Source: Paenibacillus sedimenti
Lineage (GTDB): Bacteria; Bacillota; Bacilli; Paenibacillales; NBRC-103111
Direction: 5' to 3'
NCBI RefSeq assembly: GCF_014534655.1
Contig: NZ_JACVVD010000001.1
Span: forward strand, 1,054,001-1,118,000
Length of the DNA: 64,000 bases
The stretch's first letter is position 1, and each line of letters begins with the position of its first letter. The notes under the pieces were generated by a model, which saw only the letters and a list, made by a program, of their open reading frames with translations, ran no database searches and was not told where the DNA came from. Shown here piece after piece: positions 1 to 8,848 of this stretch. A program made the position numbers and the translations under genes.

Positions 1-97
1 TTTTGTGAAAAAATATAACTGTCAAAGTTCGCAATAAGGTGGTCAATTCGTGACAAGATGATGCCATAGTTATTATGCTACAGTGATAACGTGAACA

Positions 98-118
98 GTA
101 ATTATGAATATGAATTAC
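98..118. promoter_or_regulatory. Inverted repeat upstream of the first oxidoreductase
   Basis: A 6-bp inverted repeat (GTAATT and AATTAC) flanks a 9-nt spacer about 20 bp before the first gene. A TATTAT hexamer at 71-76 could be a -10 element. The repeat lies where an operator would be expected, but no regulator family can be named from it and the upstream side of the promoter is at the window edge. Confidence 0.25.
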
Positions 119-139
119 ATAATAAAGGTGGCGTAAAAG

Positions 140-1300
140 ATGGGAAAAGTGCGGATCGGAATCATTGGTCTCGGCAATATGGGGACTGGACATGCCAAAT
201 ACTTGGTGAACAATGAAGTCAAGGGCGCTGAACTTACGGCCATATGTGAAACAAGACCTGACCGTTTGCAATGGGCGAAAGAAAACCTTGGCGAAAGCGT
301 TCAATTATTTGACAATCTAGACGAATTTCTTGCATCTGATGCGATAGACGGCGTGTTGATTGCCACACCTCACTACGATCATCCGGATGTGGCGATAAAG
401 GCTTTCCAAAACGGTCTGCACGTGCTTTGCGAGAAGCCGGCCGGTGTATATACCAAGCAGGTCCGACAAATGAATGAGTCAGCGAAAGCATCCGGTAAAG
501 TGTTTAGCATGATGTATAACCAGCGAACGAATCCCCTTTATACAAAGTTGAAGGATCTTGTATCCTCAGGAGAACTAGGGGAAATTCGCAGAACGAACTG
601 GATTATTACGAATTGGTACCGCTCACAAAGTTATTATAATTCCGGCGGCTGGCGTGCAACGTGGGCAGGAGAAGGCGGAGGCGTGCTTATCAATCAAGAT
701 CCACATCAACTGGATCTTTGGCAGTGGACGATCGATATGATGCCCAAAAGGGTGCGCGCATTCTGCTACTTCGGCAAACATCGCGATATTGAGGTCGAAG
801 ATGATGTAACCGCATTTGTGGAATATGAAAACGGCGCAACAGGCATATTCGTGACCACAACAGGGGAAGCGCCGGGAACGAATCGTTTCGAATTATCCGG
901 AGATCGCGGCAAAATCGTGATCGAAGACGGGAAGTTGACGTTCTGGCGATTACGTGTCTCCGAAAGAGAATTTAATGAGACCTATCAAGGCGGGTTTGGA
1001 CAACCGGAGTGCTGGAAATGTGAAATTCCGATTGAAGGTAAAGAGAAAGGACATATGGGCATTACACAAAATTGGGTGGATGCCATTCTCCACGGTACGC
1101 CGCTCATCGCTCCAGGTGAAGAAGGTATAAAGGGACTAATGCTTTCAAATGCGATGCTTCTTTCTACATGGACCGATAATTGGGTAGATCTTCCGATTGA
1201 CGAAGATTTATTCCACCAGCATCTGCAAGCAAAGATCAACCAGTCCAAGGTAAAGAAAGATACAACATATCAAACCTTAGAAGTGAAAGGTTCCCATTAA
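140..1300 (+). CDS. Gfo/Idh/MocA family NAD(P)-dependent oxidoreductase
   Basis: The 386-residue protein has the family's N-terminal Rossmann fold, with the dinucleotide motif GLGNMG at residues 10-15 and the conserved EKP motif at residues 98-100, whose lysine normally takes part in catalysis. The rest fits the family's C-terminal alpha/beta substrate domain. Members oxidise or reduce sugars, inositols and related polyols in the cytosol; the substrate cannot be told from sequence alone. The ATG start follows AAAGGTGG at a normal distance. A second, different Gfo/Idh/MocA gene follows after 34 bp, so the two are probably one operon acting on the same sugar-derived compound. A bidirectional terminator closes the pair. 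Confidence 0.9.
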   Translation: MGKVRIGIIGLGNMGTGHAKYLVNNEVKGAELTAICETRPDRLQWAKENLGESVQLFDNLDEFLASDAIDGVLIATPHYDHPDVAIKAFQNGLHVLCEKPAGVYTKQVRQMNESAKASGKVFSMMYNQRTNPLYTKLKDLVSSGELGEIRRTNWIITNWYRSQSYYNSGGWRATWAGEGGGVLINQDPHQLDLWQWTIDMMPKRVRAFCYFGKHRDIEVEDDVTAFVEYENGATGIFVTTTGEAPGTNRFELSGDRGKIVIEDGKLTFWRLRVSEREFNETYQGGFGQPECWKCEIPIEGKEKGHMGITQNWVDAILHGTPLIAPGEEGIKGLMLSNAMLLSTWTDNWVDLPIDEDLFHQHLQAKINQSKVKKDTTYQTLEVKGSH

Positions 1301-1334
1301 GGGTGCCCGTCATGCAATAACGGAGGTGTCAACC

Positions 1335-2408
1335 ATGCAAAAGAGCGATGGAATGAATTACGCGCCAAAAGGAAAACCGAATGCTGTCGTTAACAATGGG
1401 GAGTTCATATTTGCGGCCATCGGGCTGGATCATGGTCACATTTATGGGATGTGCAACGGTCTTCTGGAAGCGGGGGCTGAGTTGAAGTGGGTATACGATC
1501 CGGACCCTGATAAGGTGGATGCTTTCTGCCGAAAGTACCCGCAAGTAATAGCGGCTGTATCGGAGCAGGAGATTTTGCAAGATACGGCTGTTACGCTGGT
1601 TGCAGCGGCTGCTGTGCCTTCCGAACGATGGGCACTGGGCCTTCGCGTTATGGATCATGGCAAAGATTATTTTACGGATAAAACGCCTTTTACCTCTCTG
1701 GATCAGCTTGCGGCAGCTAAGGCGAAAGTTAAAGAAACAGGCCGTAAATATGCCGTTTATTTCAGTGAACGATTACATGTGGAAAGCGCTGTTTTTGCCG
1801 GTCAGCTCATTGAGGAAGGGGCAATTGGGCGCGTCGTGCAAGTTATGGGACTTGGCCCGCATCGACTCAATGCGCCATCCAGACCTGACTGGTTTTTCAA
1901 AAAGAAGACTTACGGTGGCATTCTCTGCGATATTGGAAGCCATCAGATCGAGCAGTTTCTGTTCTATGCCGGCTGTAAGGATGCGAAAGTCGCAAGCAGT
2001 AAAGTGGCGAATTATCATAACAAGGATTATCCGGAGCTAGAGGACTATGGCGATGCAACGCTTATTGGCGATAATGGGGCGACGAATTATTTCCGGGTCG
2101 ATTGGCTCACGCCAAACGGTCTTGGTACTTGGGGAGACGGTCGAACCATCATCTTAGGAACAGAAGGGTATATTGAGCTTCGCAAATATATTGATGTGGC
2201 GCGGGATCCTCAGGGAGATCAACTCTACCTGGTCAACCAGCAAGGAGAAAAACATTACAGCCTGCATGGGCAAGTGGGCTTTCCTTTCTTCGGCCAGTTC
2301 ATCCTGGACTGCATTCACCGTACGGAGCATGCCATGACGCAAGAACATGCATTCAAAGCGGCCGAGCTTTGTTTGCTTGCTCAGCAGCAAGCGGTGCGTG
2401 TGGAATAG
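1335..2408 (+). CDS. Second Gfo/Idh/MocA family oxidoreductase
   Basis: This 357-residue protein has an N-terminal Rossmann region with the variant nucleotide motif GLDHGH and a DKTP motif at residues 115-118 in place of the usual EKP. It is only distantly similar to the gene before it, so the pair is not a recent duplication. I chose the ATG at 1335 rather than the GTG at 1326, because that GTG lies within the ribosome binding site GGAGGTG (1322-1328). The substrate is unknown. Co-transcription with the upstream oxidoreductase suggests two steps of one carbohydrate pathway, but that is inference. Confidence 0.88.
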   Translation: MQKSDGMNYAPKGKPNAVVNNGEFIFAAIGLDHGHIYGMCNGLLEAGAELKWVYDPDPDKVDAFCRKYPQVIAAVSEQEILQDTAVTLVAAAAVPSERWALGLRVMDHGKDYFTDKTPFTSLDQLAAAKAKVKETGRKYAVYFSERLHVESAVFAGQLIEEGAIGRVVQVMGLGPHRLNAPSRPDWFFKKKTYGGILCDIGSHQIEQFLFYAGCKDAKVASSKVANYHNKDYPELEDYGDATLIGDNGATNYFRVDWLTPNGLGTWGDGRTIILGTEGYIELRKYIDVARDPQGDQLYLVNQQGEKHYSLHGQVGFPFFGQFILDCIHRTEHAMTQEHAFKAAELCLLAQQQAVRVE

Positions 2409-2429
2409 CAGAGTTGCTTGAGAAGCTAA

Positions 2430-2468
2430 AAAAGAGCAGTGCAGCGGAAAACCGCTCACTGCTCTTTT
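2430..2468. terminator. Bidirectional rho-independent terminator
   Basis: A 12-bp arm (AAAAGAGCAGTG, 2430-2441) pairs with 2457-2468, with an inner AGCGG/CCGCT helix and an AAAA loop. A-rich and T-rich flanks let it end both the oxidoreductase operon on the plus strand and the nuclease gene on the minus strand, which converge here. Confidence 0.85.
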
Positions 2469-2526
2469 GCTATTACATAAATTAACAAGGTCGCTTATCT
2501 TCGAAAGACCTCGTTAGGGGTTGATC

Positions 2527-3039
2527 TTATTTTTTCGTATCAAATGCACGATCGTAATCTTGCCACAGCCCTTTTTTCTTGTTTCTAGCTTCTTCCTGAT
2601 CTTTCTTAAACAAATCTACGTATTTTACATTCGGAGGATAGGTTGCCATCCGTGCATAACCTTCCTGAATCAAAGTGCGGTTAAAAAGTTCATCCCCAAT
2701 CCACACATACGCAAGCAAGCGTTTATATTGGTCTTGCTTTTCAACATCGAATTCAAGTTCGACGGTTTGCTTTAACAACCGTTTCTTAGAATAGTCGCTG
2801 GCTTCTTTGCCATAAAACATGACTGGCGTATTCGGCTTTTTCGTTTCCGGTGTGTCCACACCGATTAATCGAACTTTTTCCTTCTTACCTTTGAGCGTAA
2901 CCTCGAACGTATCTCCGTCTACCATTCGATCTACCTTCGCACTTTCTCGGCCTAGCGTTGCAGCAGATTGCTTTGCGCATCCGATTGTGACAGCGATAAG
3001 CAGCAGCAGGCTAACTGCGGTAATCCATGTTCTCATCAT
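2527..3039 (-). CDS. Thermonuclease (staphylococcal nuclease-like) lipoprotein
   Basis: The 170-residue protein starts with a lipoprotein-type signal: a hydrophobic stretch at residues 6-19 followed by T-I-G-C with the lipidated cysteine at 21. The mature part is an SNase fold. The metal/active-site elements are visible as DGD (41-43), RLIGVDTPE (57-65) and an arginine at 107 in QYKR, matching the staphylococcal residues Arg35, Asp40/Glu43 and Arg87. It should cleave DNA and RNA with Ca2+ outside the cell membrane, for defence, scavenging or matrix remodelling. The start is one of two adjacent ATG codons behind AGGAAG. It is convergent with the oxidoreductases and divergent from the XPB gene. 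Confidence 0.9.
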   Translation of the reverse strand: MMRTWITAVSLLLLIAVTIGCAKQSAATLGRESAKVDRMVDGDTFEVTLKGKKEKVRLIGVDTPETKKPNTPVMFYGKEASDYSKKRLLKQTVELEFDVEKQDQYKRLLAYVWIGDELFNRTLIQEGYARMATYPPNVKYVDLFKKDQEEARNKKKGLWQDYDRAFDTKK

Positions 3040-3142
3040 TCACTTCCTAACTTCAAAATGTATAGGATAGACGTTAGCACGTTACAGATGTTTAAATCAA
3101 GTACTTTCCTTTCATACTAGATAAGAGATGCTTACGAAGCCA

Positions 3143-3160
3143 GTTTTGCTAAAGCAAAAC
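3143..3160 (+). promoter_or_regulatory. Hairpin directly before the XPB ribosome binding site
   Basis: A 7-bp perfect hairpin (GTTTTGC, loop TAAA, GCAAAAC) is followed by the ribosome binding site AGGAGGTGG at 3164-3172. It has no T-tract, so it is not a classical terminator. It may stabilise the mRNA 5' end or affect translation of the helicase. Its role is not known. Confidence 0.4.
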
Positions 3161-3180
3161 TTTTAGGAGGTGGCACACGG

Positions 3181-4869
3181 TTGAATTGGGATCCGGCAAG
3201 ACCGCTGATCGTGCAAAATGATTTATCTGTCCTGCTAGAAACGCATCATTCGGATTTTGAATACGTTCGCAGCACCTTATCCCGTTTTGCAGATTTGATT
3301 AAAACTCCCGAGCATCTGCACACATACCGCATAACGCCGTTATCGCTATGGAATGCCGCCGCCGCAGGAATGCGTGTTGATGAAATGACAGCTTTTTTGC
3401 AAAAATACGCAAAATTCGACGTTCCAACCGGCGTCATGAGCAGCATTCGGAAATATTCAATGCGATACGGCCTGCTGCGCTTGGAAAATGTAGGTAAAGA
3501 GCTATACCTGGTCAGTGATGACACGGTGGTGCTAAAAGAAATTTGTACGTACGATTCAATAAATGGTTATTTACAGGATGCTCGAGGAGATCGAGCTATC
3601 GCCATTTCTCCTGAATATAGGGGGCTGTTAAAACAGGAGCTTACAAAGCTTGGATATCCCGTCGAAGACATGGCTGCTTACCGTCGTGGGGAATTCGTCC
3701 GCATTCCGCTTCTTGACAACATGGAAGATGTCGAGGTCCCGTTTCAATTGCGCGATTATCAAAAACATGCCGTTGATGCATTCCAACGCATCGGAGACGG
3801 CCGAGGTATCGGGAGCGGCGTGTTGGTGCTTCCCTGCGGAGCGGGGAAAACGATCGTCGGCATAGCCGCGATGGCCAGGTGCAGCTGCGCAACGTTGATT
3901 CTTACCTCAAATGTGACTTCCGTAAGGCAGTGGAAACGAGAGATATTAGAAAAAACCGGGCTTACAGAAGAGCAGGTTGGAGAGTACAACGGAACTTGTA
4001 AAGAAGTGCGACCGATAACGATAGCGACGTATCAGATTCTGACGCATCGGGGGAAAAGAGACGACGAGTTTTCTCATTTGCATTTATTTAGTGAGCGGGA
4101 ATGGGGATTGATTATTTATGATGAAGTTCACTTATTGCCTGCCCCCGTGTTCCGGGCTACGGCTGAGATTCAAGCGACCCGCAGACTGGGTTTAACAGCT
4201 ACGTTAATTCGTGAAGACGGGAGAGAAAAAGATGTATTCTCTCTCGTGGGTCCGAAAAGGTATGAAATGGCCTGGAAGGAGCTGGAATCCAAGGGTTGGA
4301 TTGCGACGGTCACCTGCAAGGAAATACGCGTACCGCTTTCTTCGCAAGACCGCGATCTATACGTTGCTTCGGGCGCCAGACAGCAGTTTCGAATAGCTGG
4401 AGAAAATACGGCTAAGCTTGAGGTCATTGATGATTTGCTGCAGCTGCATGCGAACGAGCAGACATTGATTATAGGCCAGTATATTAACCAACTGGAACAA
4501 ATCGCTGATCATACAGGGGCGCCGATGATTAGCGGCGGGATGTCGCACGATGATCGTGAGAAGCTGTACCAGCGCTTTAAAGAGGGAAGCCTCCCGTTGC
4601 TGATCGTGTCCAAAGTCGCAAATTTTGCCGTGGACCTGCCTGACGCTGCCGTAGCCATCCAGGTTTCAGGGAGTTATGGCTCCAGACAAGAGGAAGCGCA
4701 GCGGCTTGGGAGGATTCTTCGCCCCAAGCGAAAGGGTGCAAACGAGGCGGTTTTTTATTCCCTTATCAGTGAAGATACGAAGGAACAGGATTTCGCGATC
4801 AAACGTCAGCTATTTCTTGTAGAACAAGGCTACCGGTACAGTATCAGCCCTCGGAATACCGTCAGATAG
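3181..4869 (+). CDS. XPB/Ssl2-type DNA helicase
   Basis: This 562-residue superfamily 2 helicase resembles eukaryotic and archaeal XPB. Visible motifs are Walker A (PCGAGKT, lysine 223), Walker B DEVH (314-317), the XPB-specific RED motif (344-346, in IREDGRE) and motif VI QRLGRILRP near 507-515. XPB opens DNA in nucleotide excision repair and transcription initiation; bacterial members are thought to act in repair, but their role is poorly defined. The start is TTG behind AGGAGGTGG. The next gene, 18 bp downstream, encodes the Helicase_C_3-type partner found next to XPB in other bacteria such as mycobacteria, so the two are probably one operon and one complex. Confidence 0.9.
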   Translation: MNWDPARPLIVQNDLSVLLETHHSDFEYVRSTLSRFADLIKTPEHLHTYRITPLSLWNAAAAGMRVDEMTAFLQKYAKFDVPTGVMSSIRKYSMRYGLLRLENVGKELYLVSDDTVVLKEICTYDSINGYLQDARGDRAIAISPEYRGLLKQELTKLGYPVEDMAAYRRGEFVRIPLLDNMEDVEVPFQLRDYQKHAVDAFQRIGDGRGIGSGVLVLPCGAGKTIVGIAAMARCSCATLILTSNVTSVRQWKREILEKTGLTEEQVGEYNGTCKEVRPITIATYQILTHRGKRDDEFSHLHLFSEREWGLIIYDEVHLLPAPVFRATAEIQATRRLGLTATLIREDGREKDVFSLVGPKRYEMAWKELESKGWIATVTCKEIRVPLSSQDRDLYVASGARQQFRIAGENTAKLEVIDDLLQLHANEQTLIIGQYINQLEQIADHTGAPMISGGMSHDDREKLYQRFKEGSLPLLIVSKVANFAVDLPDAAVAIQVSGSYGSRQEEAQRLGRILRPKRKGANEAVFYSLISEDTKEQDFAIKRQLFLVEQGYRYSISPRNTVR

Positions 4870-4887
4870 GGCGAGAAGGAGGACGCG

Positions 4888-6924
4888 ATGCGGTACGAGC
4901 AAATATTTAATAAAATGCCCCAAAGCATGTTGGAACTCATCTCTGGGCAGGCGTGGTGCCGAACCTTGATTGAGCAAGGCGAGAAGCCGGGCAGGCTGCT
5001 CTCAGCAAAAATTCATTTAACGAAGCTGCACCGTCAAATGTCGGTGGCTGAGCTTCATACACTTCGTCTGATCCTATCCGCGTTCGGATGTGAGCCGTTT
5101 AGCAAAGAGGCTCTAGAGAAGCAAGCCGCTGCCCGCATGGCTGGTGCTGAAGTAACAGTGGGGCTTATAGGGCTTAGGAAAGTCGGCGTGATAGTAGCGT
5201 TCCGTAAAGCATGGGGCGAGCAGTTGTACGTGCTGCCTGAGGATGGTTTTCGTGCATGGCAGGAGCTGCTTTACCCGGATTTTCTGATCCAAACAATCGC
5301 CGATGATCGAGAATTGGAGCTTTTGGACATTGCAGCAACAAGCCCGAGAGGGCTTGCACAGCAATTGCTGCATTTTTTCGTAGCTTGCTCCCAGCAGCCG
5401 GGTTTGCCTCTTACAAACAAAGGCACCTTACATAAAAAGCAGCTTCAGAAGCTGTCAGAACAACTCGTATTGCCGCGAGAGTTATTCCAAGCGACAGGGC
5501 TCTCTTACGCATTCCGGGATGTTTATGATGAGAACATAGCGATTCTTCTTGAAATGGCCATTCGTCTTGAAGTGTTGGTTCACATTGGTGATCGATACCA
5601 CCTTGATCATGAAGCGCTATTTAAATGGCTCCGTCTTCCTTATGACACTCAGCAAGCTGAGTTGTATATCATTTGGCGAAGTTTATTGCTCCCCGCACCC
5701 GCTTGGCTGCAGCATGGAATTTCACTGATGGAGTGTCTTTCAACCCATGATTGGTTCAGCTTGGACGATATTGTTACCTCGATTCACCGCTGTTCCGTCT
5801 CAAGTAATCCGTATGATGTCCTTGCTATCAGAAATGCGCTTATGGAACAATGGATCAAGCCGTTATGCGCTTTCCGTTGGTTGAAGCTTGGGGTTGACGC
5901 ACAAGGGGGTATCTGGTTCCATTATTTGATATCTGCCCTTTTCGAGACCCCAAATATGAATGAAGAGGGAAGTACAGCGGCTGAAATAGAAGCGCAAGAT
6001 GAATCGAAGGCCGAGCGATCCCTATATGTACAACCTGATTTCGAGTTGTTGCTGCCGCCCAATGTGTCATTGTATGAGGAGTGGCAAATTGCGGCTTTTG
6101 CCGATCTGCAATCATCCGATCTTGTCCGCACCTACCGGATGACGAAAGATAGCTTCCATCGCGCTTCTGAGAATGGAACAAGAAGTGAAGCAATTTTGCG
6201 CTTTTTGCATAACCATGCTTGTTACGGGGTTCCTGAGCATGTTGAAATAACTTTGCAGCAATGGGATCAGCAATCGGGCAAGCTGCAATTGAAAGAAGTC
6301 AATCTGCTGCAATGCGAATCTGCCGAGGTAGCCGCTGTCCTTTTACGTAATGAGAAGTGCAGTCGCTTTTTGCAAAATCGAATTGGAGATTCTCACTTTA
6401 TTGTCGAAGCGGATCATCTTGCTGATCTTCGTAAATGTCTCGAACAAATGGGCTATCATCCGCGAGGTATTGCAGGTAATGGTGCTAAATCAAAGAGTAC
6501 TTCATCGGTTGCTCGCCAGACGGACGCCGTGGAAAGCACTTTTGCACCCGCCAAGCTGCAGGGGTTGTTTTACTCTCGCGATACGATTCAACTATATGAA
6601 ATCGACTCTGCGCTCCCGGAGTGGGATGACTTGTATCCAGATATGCAGGATATTCCAAGCCTATGGTTAAAGGAATTCAGGGATTATCACGGTTCCACGC
6701 GCAAAGAGATGATTCGCAAAGCCATTGAATGGAAGAGCTGCTTGCGGCTTCGCAAAGAAGGGCGAAACCGACTTATTATTCCGCGAGCCATTTATGAAGA
6801 ACGATCGGGCTGGACGCTCTTCGGTTTGGAAGAGGATCAAGAAATCATGTTAAAAAGTGAGGATTGGGAAGAGATGCAGCTTATATTGCCGGGCATCAAT
6901 GATCAAGAAAAGCCGACTTTTTAA
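4888..6924 (+). CDS. XPB-associated protein with Helicase_C_3-type domain
   Basis: The 678-residue protein has no Walker motifs. Around residue 380 it carries the stretch VQPDFELLLPP, a hallmark of the Helicase_C_3 / XPB N-terminal-like family. A helix-rich N-terminal half precedes it. It lies 18 bp after the XPB helicase with its own ribosome binding site (GAAGGAGG), which implies co-expression. By analogy with XPB partners it may load the helicase or read damaged DNA; this is inference. The reading frame is intact. The spacer after it holds the ylbF promoter but no obvious terminator. Confidence 0.75.
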   Translation: MRYEQIFNKMPQSMLELISGQAWCRTLIEQGEKPGRLLSAKIHLTKLHRQMSVAELHTLRLILSAFGCEPFSKEALEKQAAARMAGAEVTVGLIGLRKVGVIVAFRKAWGEQLYVLPEDGFRAWQELLYPDFLIQTIADDRELELLDIAATSPRGLAQQLLHFFVACSQQPGLPLTNKGTLHKKQLQKLSEQLVLPRELFQATGLSYAFRDVYDENIAILLEMAIRLEVLVHIGDRYHLDHEALFKWLRLPYDTQQAELYIIWRSLLLPAPAWLQHGISLMECLSTHDWFSLDDIVTSIHRCSVSSNPYDVLAIRNALMEQWIKPLCAFRWLKLGVDAQGGIWFHYLISALFETPNMNEEGSTAAEIEAQDESKAERSLYVQPDFELLLPPNVSLYEEWQIAAFADLQSSDLVRTYRMTKDSFHRASENGTRSEAILRFLHNHACYGVPEHVEITLQQWDQQSGKLQLKEVNLLQCESAEVAAVLLRNEKCSRFLQNRIGDSHFIVEADHLADLRKCLEQMGYHPRGIAGNGAKSKSTSSVARQTDAVESTFAPAKLQGLFYSRDTIQLYEIDSALPEWDDLYPDMQDIPSLWLKEFRDYHGSTRKEMIRKAIEWKSCLRLRKEGRNRLIIPRAIYEERSGWTLFGLEEDQEIMLKSEDWEEMQLILPGINDQEKPTF

Positions 6925-6943
6925 ACACTTAATTTAAGAACTG

Positions 6944-6952
6944 TGGTATGAT
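6944..6952 (+). promoter_or_regulatory. Extended -10 promoter for ylbF
   Basis: TATGAT at 6947-6952 preceded by TGG gives an extended -10 element of a sigma-A promoter, 44 bp before the ylbF start. No good -35 hexamer is visible at 16-18 bp, which is usual for extended -10 promoters. Confidence 0.5.
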
Positions 6953-6995
6953 AGAGATTGTTATACTCTAAGAGAGGAAGGATGTTGATCGCAGT

Positions 6996-7442
6996 ATGAA
7001 TACTATGGAAATGGATACGCTGGATATGTCAGCAGTGCTCATGCAAGCTTACGACATGGGTGATATGATTAATTCCTCTGCGGAAGTGGCAGATTATTTA
7101 TATTGGAAGTCCGTTGTGGAAAAGAGCGAGGAAGTTCGCGTTCTAAAAGCGGTTTTCGCGAGAAAGAAAGAATTGTTTGAGGAATGCGAACGGTTCGGGC
7201 ATTATCATCCGAGCTATCATGAAGCTCTTGCGGCAGTGAATGAAGCGCAACAAAAGCTGGACGCGCTAGAAGCCGTTCGCCGTTTTAAAGAAGCCGAAGA
7301 CCGGCTGGATGATTTGCTGTTCACCGTTTCTTCAACAATCGCACACGCGGTATCTGAATCTATCAAAGTGCCTAGCAACAACCCGCTGCCAACCGGCAAA
7401 GGCTGCAGCTCCGGCGGAAGCTGCAGCGGCAATTGCGGCTGA
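6996..7442 (+). CDS. ylbF: YlbF family regulator (Y-complex subunit)
   Basis: The 148-residue, almost wholly helical protein belongs to the Com_YlbF family. In B. subtilis YlbF works with YmcA and YaaT in a cytosolic complex that promotes RNase Y-dependent mRNA maturation and supports competence, sporulation and biofilm formation. The last 14 residues are Gly/Ser-rich and hold three cysteines (GCSSGGSCSGNCG), which agrees with the iron-sulfur clusters reported for that complex. The ribosome binding site GAGGAAGG (about 6974-6981) lies rather far (14 nt) from the ATG. In B. subtilis ylbF is next to ylbG; here an antisense asparaginase gene lies between them. Confidence 0.85.
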   Translation: MNTMEMDTLDMSAVLMQAYDMGDMINSSAEVADYLYWKSVVEKSEEVRVLKAVFARKKELFEECERFGHYHPSYHEALAAVNEAQQKLDALEAVRRFKEAEDRLDDLLFTVSSTIAHAVSESIKVPSNNPLPTGKGCSSGGSCSGNCG

Positions 7443-7486
7443 GTATAAGTGCGAGTTGATCAAGTCCGGCTTTCAGATGGGATCTT

Positions 7487-8491
7487 CTATAGCTGAAAGT
7501 CAGGTTGAATGCGTCCAACTTCGGTACCCTGCCAATTATGAATTGTAGGAGTATGATAGGCAGCAAGTGCGCTTACTTCGGATTCCTTGAGCAAGCCTAG
7601 CTGCTTCAGAGCTTCAACGACGGCCGGATACATGGCTCGTTGATTGCCGTCTTCGACTTTCAAGACGAAGCCTATGCCTTCCTCAGGCATCGTGAGTGCG
7701 AAGATGCCCTCGGCTCCCATTTTTCCTATGATTCTCCCGCCTGTAACCTCGATTAATCGCGTGTCGAAGCGATCGCTTCCCGCGAGGAATTGAGGATATT
7801 TTCGCACCGCGGCGACAATTCTCCGGCAAGCGCTTGCACGTGCTTCTGCAAGTCCGGCCGGTGAACCCAGTCGCGCAAATGCGAGTGCAAGCCGATCGAT
7901 GGGCATGCCGAACACTGGAACGCCGCAGCCGTCGATGCCGAGGTGCATCAGTTCTTGGGGCACTCCGGACATGGCGCATACCGCTTCCAGCATCAGTTGC
8001 TGGACGGGATGTTCGATGCTCATGTACGTATCAGGAGCGGCATGCAGGTGCGCTGATAGCGCCAGCATGCCCGAATGCTTGCCCGAGCAGTTGTTGTGCA
8101 GCGTGGTCGGGGTTATGCCTTGCTCGCGCATCGCCTGCGCAGTAGGCGCGTGATAAGGCTCATGAGCGCCGCACTGCAGGTGCTCATGCGTGTACCCGAG
8201 CTTGCCCAGGATCCCCCGGGCAGCGCTCACATGCTCGGCTTCCCCGTTGTGGGAAGCGCAGCAAAGGGCGATTTCGGCATCTCCAAGGCCGAAATGGTCA
8301 GCCGCGCCGGATTCGATGACCGGCAGCGTTTGGATTAGCTTCGCCGTAGAACGGGCGAAGGTGAGCAGGTGCGGGTCGCCGGCTTGGTGCAGCAGCGCCC
8401 CGTCGGTATTCACCACCGCGAGATGGAAGCGGTGGATGCTTTCGGTAATGGGACCGCGATAGATGCGGACGGTCATGTCAGATGGCTTCAT
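7487..8491 (-). CDS. Asparaginase, type II (Asparaginase_II / AnsA-like family)
   Basis: The 334-residue protein fits the Asparaginase_II family first described from Rhizobium, which is unrelated to the classical E. coli-type enzymes. Conserved patches include CASHNGEAEH (about 78-87), NNCSGKHSG (about 133-141) and GCGVPVFGMP (about 188-197). It should hydrolyse L-asparagine to aspartate and ammonia in the cytosol; no signal peptide is present. The start ATG at 8491 has GGAG about 12 nt upstream; an internal ATG 15 nt later is a possible alternative. It is convergent with ylbF and divergent from ylbG. GC is locally higher than in its neighbours. Confidence 0.85.
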   Translation of the reverse strand: MKPSDMTVRIYRGPITESIHRFHLAVVNTDGALLHQAGDPHLLTFARSTAKLIQTLPVIESGAADHFGLGDAEIALCCASHNGEAEHVSAARGILGKLGYTHEHLQCGAHEPYHAPTAQAMREQGITPTTLHNNCSGKHSGMLALSAHLHAAPDTYMSIEHPVQQLMLEAVCAMSGVPQELMHLGIDGCGVPVFGMPIDRLALAFARLGSPAGLAEARASACRRIVAAVRKYPQFLAGSDRFDTRLIEVTGGRIIGKMGAEGIFALTMPEEGIGFVLKVEDGNQRAMYPAVVEALKQLGLLKESEVSALAAYHTPTIHNWQGTEVGRIQPDFQL

Positions 8492-8538
8492 GTGTTAGTT
8501 TCACTCCAGAGCAGGATAATTGAAAAGAGGTAGAAATC

Positions 8539-8802
8539 ATGATGATCGAGCGTAGCGGATTAATTGTTTGGGTGAACGATACGAAAGCGGCCAGAAACCT
8601 GGAACGATTCGGCTCTCTCCATTACATATCCAAAAAGATGAATTATGCTGTCCTTTATATACATGCAAGTAAATTAGATGAAACGATGCGAAACCTTCAG
8701 AAGCTTCCATACGTAAAAAAAGTAGAACGCTCTTATCGCAACGAAATCAAAACTGAATACAGTAGTAATATGCCGGACAAAACTAGATTTTACACCCTTT
8801 GA
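8539..8802 (+). CDS. ylbG: YlbG family protein (DUF2129)
   Basis: The 87-residue protein matches the small DUF2129/YlbG family: an N-terminal RSGLIVWV strand, then a LRRFG-like NLERFG and a YVKKVERS patch. It is cytosolic, of unknown function, and normally sits next to ylbF in Bacillales. Two ATG codons (8539 and 8542) follow AAGAGG. A strong terminator comes right after the stop, so it is likely a single-gene transcript. Confidence 0.85.
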   Translation: MMIERSGLIVWVNDTKAARNLERFGSLHYISKKMNYAVLYIHASKLDETMRNLQKLPYVKKVERSYRNEIKTEYSSNMPDKTRFYTL

Positions 8803-8819
8803 GGCTGCAGTGCAAAACA

Positions 8820-8848
8820 AAGCTTCGAAAGAAGCTTTTTTCTTTTTT
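8820..8848 (+). terminator. Rho-independent terminator after ylbG
   Basis: AAGCTTC (8820-8826) pairs with GAAGCTT (8831-8837) around a GAAA tetraloop, followed by TTTTCTTTTTT. This ends the ylbG transcript. Confidence 0.9.

Noticed and set aside
7469..7499. Hairpin between ylbF and the asparaginase gene as a terminator
   Set aside because: The CTTTCAG/CTGAAAG arms are short, overlap the asparaginase stop and have no T-run on either side.
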